Shown: in pieces, positions 5,015 to 5,621 of the stretch | Layout: each line of letters begins with the position of its first letter | Position numbering within the stretch: the stretch's first letter is position 1 | DNA from: Desulfobacteraceae bacterium | GTDB taxonomy: Bacteria > Desulfobacterota > DSM-4660 > Desulfatiglandales > Desulfatiglandaceae | Length of the DNA: 5,621 nt | Assembly (NCBI GenBank): GCA_030632525.1 | Contig: DAOVUP010000128.1 | Coordinates: 1 to 5,621 of the forward strand | Direction: 5' to 3' | Notes under the pieces: model-generated | The model's input: only the letters and a program-made list of their open reading frames with translations | Databases searched by the model: none | What the model was told of the DNA's origin: nothing | Made by a program: the position numbers and the translations under genes

Positions 5015-5621
5015 TGGAATTTATTCGCTGGATATTAAATAATTTCGGTCTCTTTTTCGGGGCCATATTTCTGATCTACATTTATATGATGGTCAGACGT
5101 ATGACAGCACTCTATGACTTTCTCAGACTGGTGCCCCGGTGCGAAGATCCGGGGAGGCCCCTGAAGGTTGGTCAGAGCAGGGCTCTCAGCTTTTTAGACG
5201 GCTTTTTCAAAAGGCTTTCCCAGGCCGTTGTTAGAGGCGCGGGCAGTTCAGACGCTGTCATTGACGCCATCTGGTCCGAGGTGGACTGCCGGATCGGCGT
5301 ACACTTTACGGCCCTGAACGGCTACGCCAACACCCTCATCCTTATAGGATTTGCAGGGACTATCTTCGGTTCCATCGGAGCGTTTAATGAAATGTTCCGG
5401 GGTCTGGCAAAGGGTGAGGCAAGCGCCATGGTTTTTGTTACATCATGGAACAACGGTCTTGCCACCGCACTTTACAACTCCTTAGGTGACGCTGCCATCG
5501 GGGAAACGCGTGGTACCCTTGGATGCTCGCGGTTTCTAATGACCAGGGCAAAACAGCTGGAAACAATGGTGGGGTTGAGGATAAGCGAGATAATTGAGGA
5601 GGAAAAATCATGGCCCGCAGA
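5014..5621 (+). CDS. ExbB/TolQ/MotA-family proton-channel subunit, 3' end beyond window
   Basis: The frame is open from ATG 5014 to the window edge (202 codons seen). AAAGGA (5002-5007) with a 6-nt spacer supports the start. Residues about 7-27 are TM1 (FGLFFGAIFLIYIYMM). A cytoplasmic loop follows, then TM2 at about 104-126 with the family-typical G-T-x-x-G-x-I-x-A-F pattern (GTIFGSIGAF, Thr116), and TM3 at about 138-163 with GLATALYNSLGDAAIG (Thr151), corresponding to the 'GxxxALxTTxxGL' stretch of ExbB/TolQ/MotA channels. These Thr residues sit where TolQ/ExbB have conserved pore Thr. Family members form a pentamer around a dimer of ExbD/TolR/MotB and use proton flow to drive work in the periplasm. 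A gene begins at 5610 in another frame. Assignment to the superfamily is firm; the exact subfamily is not decided. Confidence 0.88.
   Translation, partial: MEFIRWILNNFGLFFGAIFLIYIYMMVRRMTALYDFLRLVPRCEDPGRPLKVGQSRALSFLDGFFKRLSQAVVRGAGSSDAVIDAIWSEVDCRIGVHFTALNGYANTLILIGFAGTIFGSIGAFNEMFRGLAKGEASAMVFVTSWNNGLATALYNSLGDAAIGETRGTLGCSRFLMTRAKQLETMVGLRISEIIEEEKSWPA
5610..5621 (+). CDS. Start of the next gene, probably ExbD/TolR-like (four codons visible)
   Basis: AGGAGG (5597-5602) precedes ATG 5610 by 7 nt, and the reading M-A-R-R is a common start for ExbD/TolR proteins. It overlaps the 3' end of the channel gene in another frame, a usual exbB-exbD arrangement. Only four residues are visible, so the identity rests on position. 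Confidence 0.5.

Noticed and set aside
3397..5621. Zorya-type (ZorA/ZorB) anti-phage defence system
   Set aside because: The channel protein appears to end near 205-210 residues without the long cytoplasmic tail of ZorA, and no ZorC/D/E gene is visible.

Overview
The window reads as a chromosomal piece of a Gram-negative bacterium. It encodes a lipobox protein, several exported periplasmic proteins, an inner-membrane-anchored protein with a long Lys/Glu/Pro linker, and an ExbB/TolQ/MotA-family proton-channel subunit. Base composition is near 50% GC. Two kinds of intergenic repeat (degenerate heptamers and a 147-bp inverted-repeat element) remind me of deltaproteobacterial (Desulfobacterota) genomes. 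That placement is an impression from memory, not a demonstrated fact.

Layout. Positions 1-207 (minus strand) hold the first 69 codons of a sigma-70 family factor of the FliA/sigma-28 type, cut off by the window edge. Positions 208-501 are a divergent intergenic region with a heptamer repeat cluster, a C5/G5 hairpin, a consensus -10 hexamer and a strong Shine-Dalgarno. Everything to the right is on the plus strand: a lipoprotein (502-1023), a 63-aa small protein (1095-1286), an exported helical/coiled-coil protein (1400-2473), a 147-bp MITE-like element (2473-2619), a second exported helical protein (2679-3395), a TonB-like single-span protein (3397-4914), a 99-nt repeat-bearing spacer, an ExbB/TolQ/MotA-like channel subunit (5014 to beyond the window), and the first four codons of an overlapping gene at 5610 that by position is probably ExbD/TolR.

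How the genes may work together. The ExbB-type subunit, the probable ExbD partner and the single-span, long-linker protein with a C-terminal periplasmic domain copy the architecture of the Ton/Tol energy-transducing complexes. The C-terminal domain does not show TonB or TolA features that I recognise. The co-directional exported proteins and the lipoprotein are not families I can name. The best reading is a proton-motive-force-driven cell-envelope machine with dedicated periplasmic and outer-membrane partners whose substrate is unknown. This is the candidate undescribed system of the window. The sigma factor is transcribed away from it, and nothing in the sequence proves that it controls the cluster.
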